Source: Lachnospiraceae bacterium (GTDB lineage Bacteria > Bacillota > Clostridia > Lachnospirales > Lachnospiraceae). Taken from it: a stretch of 64,000 bases of DNA. Shown here piece after piece: positions 8,757 through 19,041 of the stretch; position 1 is the first letter of the stretch, and the number at the start of each line of letters is the position of its first letter. The notes under the pieces were generated by a model. That model was not told the origin of the DNA. It ran no database searches and saw nothing but the letters and a program-made list of their open reading frames with translations. The stretch lies in NCBI GenBank assembly GCA_017550165.1, contig JAFZQH010000025.1, forward strand, positions 19,352 to 83,351, given 5' to 3'. The translations under genes were made by a program, and so were the position numbers.

Positions 8757-8829
8757 TGCGCCTTCAGGGGTTCGAACCCTGGACACCCTGATTAAGAGTC
8801 AGGTGCTCTGCCAGCTGAGCTAAAGGCGC
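8757..8829 (-). tRNA. tRNA-Lys (anticodon CUU)
   Basis: The minus strand folds into a 73-nt cloverleaf. Its acceptor stem is GCGCCTT/AAGGCGC with discriminator A, the D-arm is AGCTCAGCTGGCAGAGCA, and the anticodon stem encloses CTCTTAA, giving anticodon CUU. The T-arm is CAGGGTTCGAACCCCTG. CCA is not encoded. Confidence 0.95.
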
Positions 8830-8857
8830 ACACGGTGGCTTTCGCCGAACAAATGCT

Positions 8858-8886
8858 ATTATATGATATTCTTTTCTGATTTTCAA
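8858..8886 (-). promoter_or_regulatory. Promoter of tRNA-Lys
   Basis: On the minus strand TTGAAA (8881-8886) and TATAAT (8858-8863) are 17 bp apart and lie about 30 bp upstream of the tRNA 5' end. Confidence 0.65.
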
Positions 8887-8926
8887 GTATTTTTTTTAAA
8901 AAATCGCAGGACTTATCTAAAACACA

Positions 8927-8951
8927 TCGGGCGGGATATTCCCCGCCCGAA
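8927..8951 (-). terminator. Terminator of the giant surface-protein gene
   Basis: TCGGGCGGG and CCCGCCCGA form a 9-bp GC-rich stem just past the stop codon at 8956, followed on the minus strand by TGTGTTTT. It separates the giant gene from tRNA-Lys. Confidence 0.65.
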
Positions 8952-8955
8952 CTTA

Positions 8956-11900
8956 TTATTTGTTAACCTTTACTGTCACCGTAGCTGTTTTGGCTGCGCT
9001 CTTGTATTTTGTATTTTCCTTGGCAGTTATCTTGACATTTATCTTATAGCTGTTATTCGTCAGGCCCTTCTCTACCTTGATGCTTCCTTTACCGTCTACG
9101 GTAAAGTATTCCCTGTAGTTCGACGGGGTAACATCTGTGATCTCATATGCAAGGGAGCTTTTAGCCTTATTGGTTATGGTGTAGGCCTTGGAGGCTTTGA
9201 TCGTCTGATCCTTATTCATATCCTTTACTTTGTAGCTTATGGTCTTGCCCTTTGCCTTGAGAGGGTTGGACGCCTTCTTTATCGTAAATTCAGCCGTATC
9301 GATCAAGCCTTTATATTTACCCTTTCCGGTAACGGTAACCGTATAAGTCCCGGCCTTCATAGATTTTTTCGGCATGCTAACCTTGTATTCCGACGTTTTA
9401 AGGGTCTTGCCCTTATATTTAACTTTCTTGACCGTCGGCTTCTGGTTCTTGCCATTGTAGGTGAAGGATTTTTTACTCAGGCTGATAGTGAAAACGGTCT
9501 TTTTCTTTACCTCCAGCTTCACCCTGCAGGTAGTGTTCCTGTAATTCTTCGTATCTGAAGGAATAAACACTACCTCATATTCCGTTTTGTTGCTGTCCGC
9601 TAATGTCGGTTTTATGGAACTGTACGCCCAGGCAAATGTTCCTTTCACGCTTGCCTTGCCACCGGATAAGGCGCTGTTTGCCAGGGCCTGACCCTCAGTA
9701 ATAGCCGAAGCCGTGGGCAACGCGATGATCACGGGTGTCTTGATCCCCGGGTCAGTTTCTTTTACGGTTACCTTGCATGAACCGGAAATGCCGGATGGTG
9801 CGGTTACCGTAATAATTGCGGTTCCCTGACCAACTGCCGTCACATTGCCGCCTTGGTCAACAGATGCTACCGATGTATTATCAGACTTCCATGTCAGTAC
9901 ATCCGATGTATTCTGAGGAGTAACTCTGATTTCTATCTTATGTTTATTCCCGGCAATAAGGGTGATATCCTTCTCAAGGATCTCTATGCTTGTGATATGG
10001 GGCAGTTCGGCTTGTTCTTTATGCTCAGCTCCGCATACATCACAGGTCGATACCTTATAATACTTGCCTTCTTCGTCCGGTTTATCCGTCAGCGTCGGTT
10101 TGCCCCAGCAATGAGGCTTGCATTGGATCTTGTCTCGGCCTGTTATCTCTCCGTTGCCGGTCAGCTTACTGCCGTAATTTACGAATGTGCCCCCTATGGT
10201 AACCCTACCGTTATTAAAGATGGCCCCGTACTTGTCCATCCGTGAGCCCTCAGCGAATATCAGGCTTCCGTTATTGGTTATCAGCGTTCCCTCATCCATG
10301 GTCAGCTTGGATCCGTTAAGCAGTGTCATTACCGTCTTATCATCGATTGTAAAGCTTCCTTCTTCCATCTTGCATTCCCCAATGATGTCAAGCTTCTGAG
10401 CTCTTCCGTCATTGTGGGCGGCAGCTGCGGCAAAAGCATCCGCAAGTGTCGTGAAAAAGCGCTTCTTTCCTCCTTCCGATTCCAGGCTGGCTGTGTATGT
10501 GTCTGTTCCGGTACGTCCGATAAATTCGTGATCCTTATCAAAAGCAAATAAGGGATATCCCGGGCTGTAAGCCTTACCTCCGGATTCCCATGCGATCAGA
10601 TCTTCGCCAAACTCATCTTTACCGGGCAGATCATATTCGCCGGGATATAGGTATTTTTTCACGGTTTTTGCCGTAGTATTGAAGGTGGCCTTAACCGGTG
10701 CCCTATATTCTTCTCCGCCCATGGCGATCTGAATAATGTCATTACCCTCATTATCGCGGATGCCCCAGACAGCCCTGCCGCACTCTGCGTTTATCTCGTA
10801 AGAGAACTTTCTTGCAAATTCGGGAGTTTGTACCTCTGCCTTGGCGGCTGCTTCATCATCCGGATTGTCTGTAAGCATATAAGCATTCTTTGTGCCGTAT
10901 TTATCAGTTGCCTCAAACGCGGTTTTATAATAGTTGCCCTTAAACCGGCCATTACTCTTATACTCATCCGCGCCGCTTGCGATTATCTCTGCCGCAGCAT
11001 CCTTGATCCCGGCCGGCCCCTTGACCTTCACATCTTCGAAGTAGTTGCCCTCCATTAAGGCGCTGCCGGTTTCTTCCTTCTGGTTTACGATGACTCCTGC
11101 GCATCCGAGAGTTGAGCTGACATCCCCTAAGGCATCCAACGTGATATTCTTGATCCTGCAGTCAGAGATAGTTCCTTCATTTCTGATGGCAATACCTGCC
11201 AGGCAATAAGAAGGCTCATCCATTCCCTTTGCGATCATGTGGACATCCTTCAGGATCAGGTTTGAGATGGTACCGTAATTGGTATTAGTTATAAATGCCT
11301 GCTGCGTTGTGGTCAAAGACACTGATGTATACTTTGTCATGTATGCCTCGCAGCCTTCGAATACCACATTACAGATACAGCCTTCCTTTGAGATCTCTCC
11401 AAAGAGGCTTGTGCCCGGGTTTGCTTCGGTGCTCATCTTCAGGCCGGTGATCTTGTGACCCTTTCCGTCAAATGTTCCGCTGTATATGCCTCCGCAATAT
11501 CCAAACGTCACTTCTTCTCCCGCAACCATCTTTTTTATGATCAGCGCCGGCTGGTCACTCATATCGATGTCGGAGGTAAGTACTGCATCCCGTGAACGTG
11601 TATTCTTTGTTTCATCAGCCGTATCAAGCAGGAACTGTGTAAGCTGCTCCGGGGTCCCGATCTCTATGGCAGTACTGTCATAAACCTGCACTTCATGGTT
11701 CTTATCTACGGCAGTGAGGTCATATTTATAGACTTTTCTGCCATCACCATTGTCCTGCGGTTCTCCTGTCGGAACCCACTCAGCATCATCAAGAAATACA
11801 ACCGGATCAAATCCGCTCTCTATCACAACGTAAATGGACAGATCCCCGCCTTGAGGAGTCTCAAGGACATCCCCGTTTGATAGCTTTATCTTGTCCTGAT

Positions 11901-14900
11901 CCAGTATCTCGGTGTCCTGATTCTTTGTATTATCATGTATAGTTGTGCTGTAATATGTGTTCGGTGTAAATCTGCAGATAATCTCAGTGTCACTGTCTAT
12001 CCCTTCGATAGTGAAGGTCTGGTCGCTCACCGATTCTCTTTTCCCGTTTACCGAAACAGCAGTCATGGTGGTATAGGATTCACCGTCTGCACTGACGCTT
12101 AAGGACTCGCCCCTGTACAGAGCCGGCGTTACCTCCGTTCCGCCAAAGGTACCTTCGTGTGTTTCTCCGTTCTTGTCGGTGATCACGTATTTTGCACTGC
12201 CGCCGCCCTCTGTCTTAAGCTTGAGGATCAACTCTTCGTCATCCGCAGTCTCCGCTGTAACGGAGAGATTGCTCCTTATATTGGTCTGATATACAGTGTC
12301 GGTGTTGTCTTTCTTCTTACCGTTCACGATCCAGTTCTTTATCACCCTGCCCCTTGCGGGAGCCGCCGTGATCTCAACCTGTGATCCTGCCTCAATGCCC
12401 GTAACGGAGCTGCCCTCCCTGCTTTCTCCTTCGACTTTTATGCTGAATGATACATCATCAGCCGAAGCCGCTATGGAGAACAGACCCTTATCCGTATCTG
12501 CACTCACGCTGCATGCGGTAGCATCATCAGGCAGTGTAAAGCTGCAACCGTCCCTTCCGCCGGAAAGTACTCTCTCTGTCCCGATGCTTTTAGTTCCGGC
12601 CTGTGTCGTTACCGTAACCTTCCACGTTGCATCATTTGCCAGGAAAAATCCCTCTTTCGTCCTGATGATCACCTTCGATCCCTTAGGTACATCCTTTCCA
12701 CCCTGGGTGGGTACTTCAGCACCTGTCTCCTCAAGAGGATTTCCTCCGTTATTGATATAGGAAGCTTCGATGTCTCCGGACAAACGCACGTCCACCGTAT
12801 CCCTCATAAATACACCGTAGAGGGATACCGGGTTGTCCGGCATGTTAACCTTTCTGGTATTTGAGCCATCCTCGGCCGTTGTGCCTGCAGCGATCCAATT
12901 GCTTCCGCCGATCTCTGTCCATCTCCACTCCCTGAAATGCCATCCCTCGTCCGGAATTGCCTTAAATGTCAGTGATGTGCCGGCAACGATGGTGCTCCCG
13001 CTGCTAATGCGTGGGGTGACCTCTATTGAACCGTTACCCTTAGGACCAAAGACTACGACATTATTCTTCGGCTCAAACAGGGCGGTGATCTTTACCTTGC
13101 CTGACCCGCTTGCATCTGCGCTCTTTACGGTGTAGTTAAGGGTATCGGTTCCGCCGACCGTATAGCTTTCACTGCCGGGCTCCTCAATAGTCCATCCCTT
13201 TATCCTAAATCCGTTATTCGGCATTGCCTTGAATACCAGCTTTGTACCGCCGGCATAGCCTGTCTCCGGATATTCTTCCCAGACATCAGGGGAAACCATG
13301 GCGACTATTCCTTCATTTTCGTCAGAACTCTTCGCACTGACAATGTAATAGTTTCCGACTATGGTATATTCTGCCCGGTTAAGGGTAAGGTCATAATAAT
13401 TATAGATTTCATCAGGGAACTCAAGTTCTACCTTGTATTCTGCGGGGATGAGTTTTGCTTTATGCTCTTCTATCTCCTGCGCTGTCATTCCGGAATCGAA
13501 AATGCGGTCACCATTGTCCTCGAAATAAACGAATTTCAGCATTTCCGCAAGGCTCTTTTCCCCATCTGACGTAACAATATTCTGTGTTGTGAGATCACCG
13601 TCTCCGGACAAAATGATGTCGTCATTATCATACAGTTCAAGAAGCTCTCCAGTTCCGGTCATTTTATCTTTAAGACCAAGCTCCGTGATCCGCTTTTCTA
13701 TTCTGATGCGCGCAAATCCTACAGGCACATCGGAGTCTGTATATGCTTCCACATATGCTCTGCCTGCCTCTGCCAATCCGGGATCCAGAGGCAGATATGC
13801 CTTTCCTCCCGTCTCCGATAATTTGCGGTCTGCCACAGGCTCTCCGGTTTTGTTGCCACCCTCATCAGCTGCATAGATCACGATCCTGGTAAGGGTATCT
13901 GTCCTGTCTTCCCTTATGACCTTGTCGTAATCTCCCCTTTTGAAATCGTACAGCCTTGCACTCTCCAGGATGTCCTCTCCGAATACAAATGTGCTCCTTA
14001 CAGACAACCACAGGGTTTCATTTATCCCTCTGAGATAGTGGTACTCCCGGCTGTCATCGGAAGCATAGAATATCCTGCTTCCCGAGTAACTTGCCGTCAC
14101 CTTGTATCCGCCGTTGCGGAACAATTCCCGGTCTCCGTCTTCGAGCAGATCTTCTATGCTGCTTATTTTGGCCTCTCCGGTGGACTCATCAACCGGAACC
14201 TTCAGGATAAACAGTGCCTCTGCCCCTTCTATCCTGAATGTCACTTTTCCTGTGGGCTTTTCCACACTGGCCGTGCTTGAATTAGTGAGCTGTACTGAAA
14301 TACCGGTGTTCACGTCGGACTTGCCCCTACCCTCAAACACGCTGATGTCTCCGAAGACTACACTTCGCTTTGAGAAAGAGACCTTTAATCTCTCCGTATA
14401 AGTGGATATGTACTGAGGGTGCCCCTCTTTCTTTCGCACCAGATTGACCCTGCAACGGTAGGTTCCCTCATCCTCCCTGGAGCATTTGTAAAAGGCTATG
14501 GTCCTGGTGGTGCAGTCAGTCACATCCTCCCAGCCTCTCGTTGCCTCATCATATTTCTGCCACTGGTAATCGATGTGGTCCTCATAGTCCTGAAGGTCCT
14601 TCACCTCTGCAGCCACCCTGTAGATCCCGTCAGGGTAAACCAAAAGATCATTGGTGGTAAGAGAAACCTCGGGTTTTACCGAGACATCTGTCCGACCTTC
14701 TATTACAGGGCTGAAAATGCTCTCCTGGGGAACCTTGCTCCGCCTGGTCTTGATCCTGTACTGGTATTTCGTATCCGCAGTCAATCCTGTATCGGTAAAT
14801 GAATACTGACGTACGATATGACCGTTTTTGTCAGTAAGGGTATTTCCGTTCTCGTCTTTAACGAGCTTGTAATCGCTTCCGTTTACCGTCCCCACCAGCT

Positions 14901-17900
14901 CATTCCCGCCACCCTGCGGGAAATCATAGTACTTGTATATATCAAAGGCCTGCGGTGTTCCGGTGTTACAGGTCCATGTCAGCGCGATCTGCGAGTCTGT
15001 GGTATTCTCGAAATCCTGCGAAATGTCCTCGGGAAGCTCCGGTGGCGATTGCACATCATCAACCTCATATGTTACTACGGGGAAGGTGTATTTTTCATCA
15101 TATTCTATCGTATATTCCAGCATCCTCCATGCGAAATAATACCCGTAGTCCTTAGCGGATTTCGGCATATTCGCCACAGTACATGAGAACTGGTATCCAT
15201 CGCTGGAAGAATATGTGCCCCCCGCCATGCCTGACCCGCTGGTATGGATGCCTGCTTTTACCGTGGCCACACCCGCTTCCGAGAATTCTGCGCCTGCATC
15301 GAGGGTAGCCCATCCTCCGTACAAAATGTTTTTACTTCGTTCCGATTCGGTGGTATTAACCGCGTAGGTCTGTGTGATCTTGCCGCTGCCATAGGATATG
15401 CCTTCCCAGTTATCATCGGGTTCATATATCACTTTATTCCCTTTTTCGTCCTTTTTTACCTTATCCCTTGCGGCTTTGGGAATATCATTCTTGTTTTTTG
15501 GATAAGTGGATGGATCTCCCGGTGTAGACCCCAGATATTCTTTCACGTCAGGCAGCACATCCTTGTATTCGGCCTGGATCTCATTGTAATCATCCAGTGT
15601 CAGGGTCTGGGTAACAGGCTTGTGCGGATTATGGACATACATCTTCTGCCTGCTTACTGTGATGTTCCCCCTACTGTCCGTCGATACTCCCGTTGCAATA
15701 TACTCGAAATCTTCAGAAGGAACGGAACTCATTACGACCGCGTCTTCTCCGCCCCCCGTAGAGTAGTTCACCGTAAAGGTCTTGGAGGTATTCTTCCCCC
15801 ATGAACCGGTCATGCGGAATCCGGTGTTCGCAGAAGTATAAAAACCTAAACCCACCGCATCTAATGAGCCACTGATCCCGATCTCAAATGAAAAGTTTTG
15901 CTGATATCCCTTAGTATCTCCATCACTTTTGCCAAATGCCGTAGAGCAGCTTTTAAGCATTGCACCGTTGTCATATGCCGCCACATCCTTAAAATACGGT
16001 GCCGAAGCAAGAACGGCTATGACCTTGGGATCAGAGTATGTGATCTTGTGATTACCTGTATACTCCAGCACTGTCCCGTCGATGTCCGTATCCGGAGATG
16101 CAAAGATTATAGGCGATCCCGCATAGACATCATTGTAGTGGTGATCATATGGTTCGTTGTTGGCGTTATAGGTTTTAAGAGCCCGGGTTGAATTTCTTCC
16201 GTCGGTATATAGAACGGTCGCCTTGGCCTCCATTTTGTTGCTTTCCTGATCCTTAACCTTTGATATGCGGTTTATCACCAAATATTCGTATTCACTGCCG
16301 TTATAGTTCCCGCATTTGGCACCATACTCATAGTAATCGCACTGCTTGCCGTCACTTCCGTGGATATCAGTAAACACAAGGCTTCCTTTCGGGACGGTAT
16401 GGCCGCTGCTGTCAACTTCCATGCTGGTGTCTTCGAGCTCATCTTCTATGGAAAATGACCCGTTATAGGAATAAAGGACGCTGTCAAGATAAATCCTTGT
16501 CTGGCTCTGGGGCCCGAAAAATTTCCCCACGGCCAGATTGGTATTCATTACGGGAGAGCTGTAGTAATTCTCATCCCACCCGTTGGAGGACACGAAGTTG
16601 TCATCATCATCCCTGCTCCCCTCGACCACATTCATGTTCTGTATGAGTTCGGGTTTAAGCGAATGACTGTCCCCGTCATAGATGTATTTGCCCAGCACCC
16701 GGGAAACATTGAGCAATTGCTCGCTTTTCTTCTGACCGCTTAATATCAGTTCATCTGTACCATCATCATCCAGATCTCCGAAAGCAAAGGAAACCCTTAT
16801 AAGAGGATCGTCCCCATAGGAGATCACCTGGGATTCCTTGAGCATCTGTCCCTTGTCGCTTCCGTAGAGCAGAACCGATTCGCTGTTTATTGAGCGAGCG
16901 ATGATCTTGTAGTTTGCATTGGAGTTGACGCTGGTTTCACAGCCGGTGCTTGATGCACCATAAGATATGATAAGATCGTCGGTCCCATCATTATCGGCAT
17001 CTCCTGATGTAAGATCGACATTGTTGTAATAGTTTTTGTAACGATTATCAAGGCCGGGGATGATCCCACCGGGGGTCTCTTTGAGGGCGTAATTCCACCT
17101 CACCATCCATGAATCTCTGCTATACGGATCAGAATCCTTCCCGTTTATGAGATCGTATACGGATACCTTAGCCCTTTCGCTTCCATCGGAAGATGGTACG
17201 TATACGGCGATCTCGTCAACCGTATCATTGTCATAGTCTCCGCAGCTGACCTGCAGCTGTGACTGCATAACAAAGGGAAGCTTATCCGGAGAGTTCAAAC
17301 TGCTGAAATAGTAGGCACTGAGATCTGCCAGCTCAAACGCATCACTATACGTTCCGTTGTAAGGGTCATAGGTCCTGAGACACAGCGTGATTTTCCTTTG
17401 ACCAAGGATTCCGCTTATTTCCGTATAGACCACGGCAACGCTCTGTTTCCTGCCGGTCCCCTTAAGATCGCAGTCCGATGCAGCGGCAAAGCAACCCGCT
17501 TTAAGAAAGGCTGCTTTTGTGTCTTTCCGGGTGTAGGTATGGAGCGGCGAAACAGTCGGGAGAAGTGAGCCTATATTGCCGTCCAGTCTGGCGTTATGGC
17601 CGTAAAGATGCGCATTATCGCCGTTATCATTTGTGTTGATCACCAACAGCTCACTGACCCGGTTCATGCTCTTCACATCGGACCCGTAAGGGTTGTCGGT
17701 CGAATCCGGATCATAATCCTCCGGCATTTTGGAAGTATCTATGCCGATACTGCTTAAAACGTCACCGTTCTTGTCATATGTGACATCCCCATCATCCGCA
17801 ACAGACCCGACCTCTGCATAAACCGGCTTCTCCGGTCCTGTGATTAGCCAGCCTGCTGCCAGCAGTACCGAACAAAGAAGTGCAAGCGTTTTCTTTCCTC

Positions 17901-17919
17901 TTCCCCGTCTTTTTCTCAT
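8956..17919 (-). CDS. Giant secreted multidomain surface protein (2987 aa)
   Basis: A signal peptide (basic head, hydrophobic core, VYA cleavage near residue 35) begins the longest gene in the window. Domains in order (residue numbers estimated from position): FG-GAP/VCBS-like calcium-type propeller repeats at about 226, 306 and 380 (GDYDNDTVDEIAV, DADNDGTDDLIIS, GDLDDDGTDELIL); a Gly/Ser/Thr-rich region at about 680-950; fibronectin III at about 960-1075; an Ig-like domain with paired Cys at about 1090-1175; InlB-B-like repeats at about 1540-1950; a GLUG-like beta-helix (FDGKGHKITGLKM, LFGEISKEG) at about 2120-2310; a CxxC segment at about 2600-2630; Big_2 (TWKSDNTSVASVD) at about 2640-2720; and a tandem-like MBG domain plus a basic tail at about 2805-2987. 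There is no LPXTG motif and no C-terminal helix. It is probably an adhesin or polymer-binding protein. The upstream ribosome site is AAGGGGG. Confidence 0.85.
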   Translation of the reverse strand: MRKRRGRGKKTLALLCSVLLAAGWLITGPEKPVYAEVGSVADDGDVTYDKNGDVLSSIGIDTSKMPEDYDPDSTDNPYGSDVKSMNRVSELLVINTNDNGDNAHLYGHNARLDGNIGSLLPTVSPLHTYTRKDTKAAFLKAGCFAAASDCDLKGTGRKQSVAVVYTEISGILGQRKITLCLRTYDPYNGTYSDAFELADLSAYYFSSLNSPDKLPFVMQSQLQVSCGDYDNDTVDEIAVYVPSSDGSERAKVSVYDLINGKDSDPYSRDSWMVRWNYALKETPGGIIPGLDNRYKNYYNNVDLTSGDADNDGTDDLIISYGASSTGCETSVNSNANYKIIARSINSESVLLYGSDKGQMLKESQVISYGDDPLIRVSFAFGDLDDDGTDELILSGQKKSEQLLNVSRVLGKYIYDGDSHSLKPELIQNMNVVEGSRDDDDNFVSSNGWDENYYSSPVMNTNLAVGKFFGPQSQTRIYLDSVLYSYNGSFSIEDELEDTSMEVDSSGHTVPKGSLVFTDIHGSDGKQCDYYEYGAKCGNYNGSEYEYLVINRISKVKDQESNKMEAKATVLYTDGRNSTRALKTYNANNEPYDHHYNDVYAGSPIIFASPDTDIDGTVLEYTGNHKITYSDPKVIAVLASAPYFKDVAAYDNGAMLKSCSTAFGKSDGDTKGYQQNFSFEIGISGSLDAVGLGFYTSANTGFRMTGSWGKNTSKTFTVNYSTGGGEDAVVMSSVPSEDFEYIATGVSTDSRGNITVSRQKMYVHNPHKPVTQTLTLDDYNEIQAEYKDVLPDVKEYLGSTPGDPSTYPKNKNDIPKAARDKVKKDEKGNKVIYEPDDNWEGISYGSGKITQTYAVNTTESERSKNILYGGWATLDAGAEFSEAGVATVKAGIHTSGSGMAGGTYSSSDGYQFSCTVANMPKSAKDYGYYFAWRMLEYTIEYDEKYTFPVVTYEVDDVQSPPELPEDISQDFENTTDSQIALTWTCNTGTPQAFDIYKYYDFPQGGGNELVGTVNGSDYKLVKDENGNTLTDKNGHIVRQYSFTDTGLTADTKYQYRIKTRRSKVPQESIFSPVIEGRTDVSVKPEVSLTTNDLLVYPDGIYRVAAEVKDLQDYEDHIDYQWQKYDEATRGWEDVTDCTTRTIAFYKCSREDEGTYRCRVNLVRKKEGHPQYISTYTERLKVSFSKRSVVFGDISVFEGRGKSDVNTGISVQLTNSSTASVEKPTGKVTFRIEGAEALFILKVPVDESTGEAKISSIEDLLEDGDRELFRNGGYKVTASYSGSRIFYASDDSREYHYLRGINETLWLSVRSTFVFGEDILESARLYDFKRGDYDKVIREDRTDTLTRIVIYAADEGGNKTGEPVADRKLSETGGKAYLPLDPGLAEAGRAYVEAYTDSDVPVGFARIRIEKRITELGLKDKMTGTGELLELYDNDDIILSGDGDLTTQNIVTSDGEKSLAEMLKFVYFEDNGDRIFDSGMTAQEIEEHKAKLIPAEYKVELEFPDEIYNYYDLTLNRAEYTIVGNYYIVSAKSSDENEGIVAMVSPDVWEEYPETGYAGGTKLVFKAMPNNGFRIKGWTIEEPGSESYTVGGTDTLNYTVKSADASGSGKVKITALFEPKNNVVVFGPKGNGSIEVTPRISSGSTIVAGTSLTFKAIPDEGWHFREWRWTEIGGSNWIAAGTTAEDGSNTRKVNMPDNPVSLYGVFMRDTVDVRLSGDIEASYINNGGNPLEETGAEVPTQGGKDVPKGSKVIIRTKEGFFLANDATWKVTVTTQAGTKSIGTERVLSGGRDGCSFTLPDDATACSVSADTDKGLFSIAASADDVSFSIKVEGESREGSSVTGIEAGSQVEITAAPARGRVIKNWIVNGKKKDNTDTVYQTNIRSNLSVTAETADDEELILKLKTEGGGSAKYVITDKNGETHEGTFGGTEVTPALYRGESLSVSADGESYTTMTAVSVNGKRESVSDQTFTIEGIDSDTEIICRFTPNTYYSTTIHDNTKNQDTEILDQDKIKLSNGDVLETPQGGDLSIYVVIESGFDPVVFLDDAEWVPTGEPQDNGDGRKVYKYDLTAVDKNHEVQVYDSTAIEIGTPEQLTQFLLDTADETKNTRSRDAVLTSDIDMSDQPALIIKKMVAGEEVTFGYCGGIYSGTFDGKGHKITGLKMSTEANPGTSLFGEISKEGCICNVVFEGCEAYMTKYTSVSLTTTQQAFITNTNYGTISNLILKDVHMIAKGMDEPSYCLAGIAIRNEGTISDCRIKNITLDALGDVSSTLGCAGVIVNQKEETGSALMEGNYFEDVKVKGPAGIKDAAAEIIASGADEYKSNGRFKGNYYKTAFEATDKYGTKNAYMLTDNPDDEAAAKAEVQTPEFARKFSYEINAECGRAVWGIRDNEGNDIIQIAMGGEEYRAPVKATFNTTAKTVKKYLYPGEYDLPGKDEFGEDLIAWESGGKAYSPGYPLFAFDKDHEFIGRTGTDTYTASLESEGGKKRFFTTLADAFAAAAAHNDGRAQKLDIIGECKMEEGSFTIDDKTVMTLLNGSKLTMDEGTLITNNGSLIFAEGSRMDKYGAIFNNGRVTIGGTFVNYGSKLTGNGEITGRDKIQCKPHCWGKPTLTDKPDEEGKYYKVSTCDVCGAEHKEQAELPHITSIEILEKDITLIAGNKHKIEIRVTPQNTSDVLTWKSDNTSVASVDQGGNVTAVGQGTAIITVTAPSGISGSCKVTVKETDPGIKTPVIIALPTASAITEGQALANSALSGGKASVKGTFAWAYSSIKPTLADSNKTEYEVVFIPSDTKNYRNTTCRVKLEVKKKTVFTISLSKKSFTYNGKNQKPTVKKVKYKGKTLKTSEYKVSMPKKSMKAGTYTVTVTGKGKYKGLIDTAEFTIKKASNPLKAKGKTISYKVKDMNKDQTIKASKAYTITNKAKSSLAYEITDVTPSNYREYFTVDGKGSIKVEKGLTNNSYKINVKITAKENTKYKSAAKTATVTVKVNK

Positions 17920-18033
17920 TTTTCCCCCTTGATTATATACACGATCACTAATAACAATTTGGCAAATCCTTCTATTACCAGGATTTTCACTTCCTCTTTG
18001 TCATGTATCGTACCATCTTTTGTAAAAAATGTC

Positions 18034-18068
18034 AAAACAAAAGCAGGGCACCCACCGGGCACCCTGCT
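18034..18068 (-). terminator. Terminator of the cysteine/Fe-S operon (after cysK)
   Basis: A GCAGGG/CCCTGC stem with an inner CCC/GGG pair lies just past cysK. On the minus strand it is followed by TTTTGTTTTG and, further on, a run of T. Confidence 0.55.
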
Positions 18069-18086
18069 GCTTTGAACTTTATATTT

Positions 18087-19019
18087 TTACTCTGTAAAGA
18101 GGGCTGTTGAGTAATATCTGTCACCGCTGTCGGGAAGAAGGGCTACTATAACCTTACCCTTGTTCTCCGGACGTTTAGCCAGCTCTATGGCTCCGAAGAG
18201 AGCTGCTCCTGAAGAGATACCTACTGAGATTCCCTCCTTTTTGGCAAGAAGCTTGGCTGTTGCAAATGCGTCATCATTCTTCGCTCTGAATATCTCGTCA
18301 TATACTTTGGTATTAAGTACATCGGGAACAAATCCTGCTCCGATTCCCTGGATCTTATGGGCTCCGGGAGTTCCTTCGGAAAGAACCGGTGAATCATCGG
18401 GCTCTAATGCAACAACTTTAACATTGGGGTTCTGCTCCTTAAGGTACTCTCCCGTTCCTGTTACGGTTCCGCCTGTGCCGACACCCGCAATGAATATATC
18501 TACCTTACCATCTGTATCTTTCCAGATCTCCGGGCCTGTGGTCGCCTTATGGATAGCCGGGTTAGCCGGGTTTACGAACTGGCCGGGAATGAAGCTGTTC
18601 GGGATCTCCTTCGAAAGCTCTTCTGCCTTGGCAATGGCTCCCTTCATTCCCTTGGCGCCTTCTGTCAGCACAAGCTCTGCACCGTATGCCTTAAGGATGT
18701 TTCTTCTCTCAACACTCATGGTCTCGGGCATGGTAAGGATAATTCGATATCCCTTGGCTGCTGCTATTGCTGCAAGACCTATTCCGGTATTACCACTGGT
18801 GGGCTCGATGATAACGGAGCCTTCCTTTAACTGACCCTTCTTCTCAGCGTCCTCGATCATAGCCTTTGCGATACGATCCTTAACGCTTCCTGCCGGATTG
18901 AAGTACTCCAGCTTAACAAGGATCGTTGCCTCAAGGCCCAGATCCTTTTCAATATTAACTACTTCTACTAAGGGTGTATTTCCTATAAGTCCTAATGTTC
19001 CTTTATATATATTTGCCAT
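18087..19019 (-). CDS. cysK: Cysteine synthase A (O-acetylserine sulfhydrylase)
   Basis: This PLP enzyme makes cysteine from O-acetylserine and sulfide. The 310-residue protein shows the PLP Lys in [14 protein letters not shown] (about residues 41-54), the substrate loop [10 protein letters not shown], and the phosphate-binding loop [15 protein letters not shown]. The end, [10 protein letters not shown], is diagnostic of CysK. It lies 22 bp downstream of the O-acetylhomoserine sulfhydrylase gene in a run with iscS and iscU. CysK also serves as a partner of Rrf2-family CymR in other Firmicutes, which is relevant given the Rrf2 gene at 22150. Confidence 0.95.
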   Translation of the reverse strand: MANIYKGTLGLIGNTPLVEVVNIEKDLGLEATILVKLEYFNPAGSVKDRIAKAMIEDAEKKGQLKEGSVIIEPTSGNTGIGLAAIAAAKGYRIILTMPETMSVERRNILKAYGAELVLTEGAKGMKGAIAKAEELSKEIPNSFIPGQFVNPANPAIHKATTGPEIWKDTDGKVDIFIAGVGTGGTVTGTGEYLKEQNPNVKVVALEPDDSPVLSEGTPGAHKIQGIGAGFVPDVLNTKVYDEIFRAKNDDAFATAKLLAKKEGISVGISSGAALFGAIELAKRPENKGKVIVALLPDSGDRYYSTALFTE

Positions 19020-19041
19020 GATCTTTTACCTTCTTTCATAA

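Noticed and set aside
8863..9558. A 231-codon plus-strand frame over the 3' end of the giant gene
   Set aside because: It runs across the tRNA promoter and the terminator and mirrors the MBG coding region. There is no site and no family match.
17932..17937. TATAAT on the minus strand just before the giant gene
   Set aside because: It would put the transcript start inside the ribosome site, and no -35 at a suitable distance is seen.
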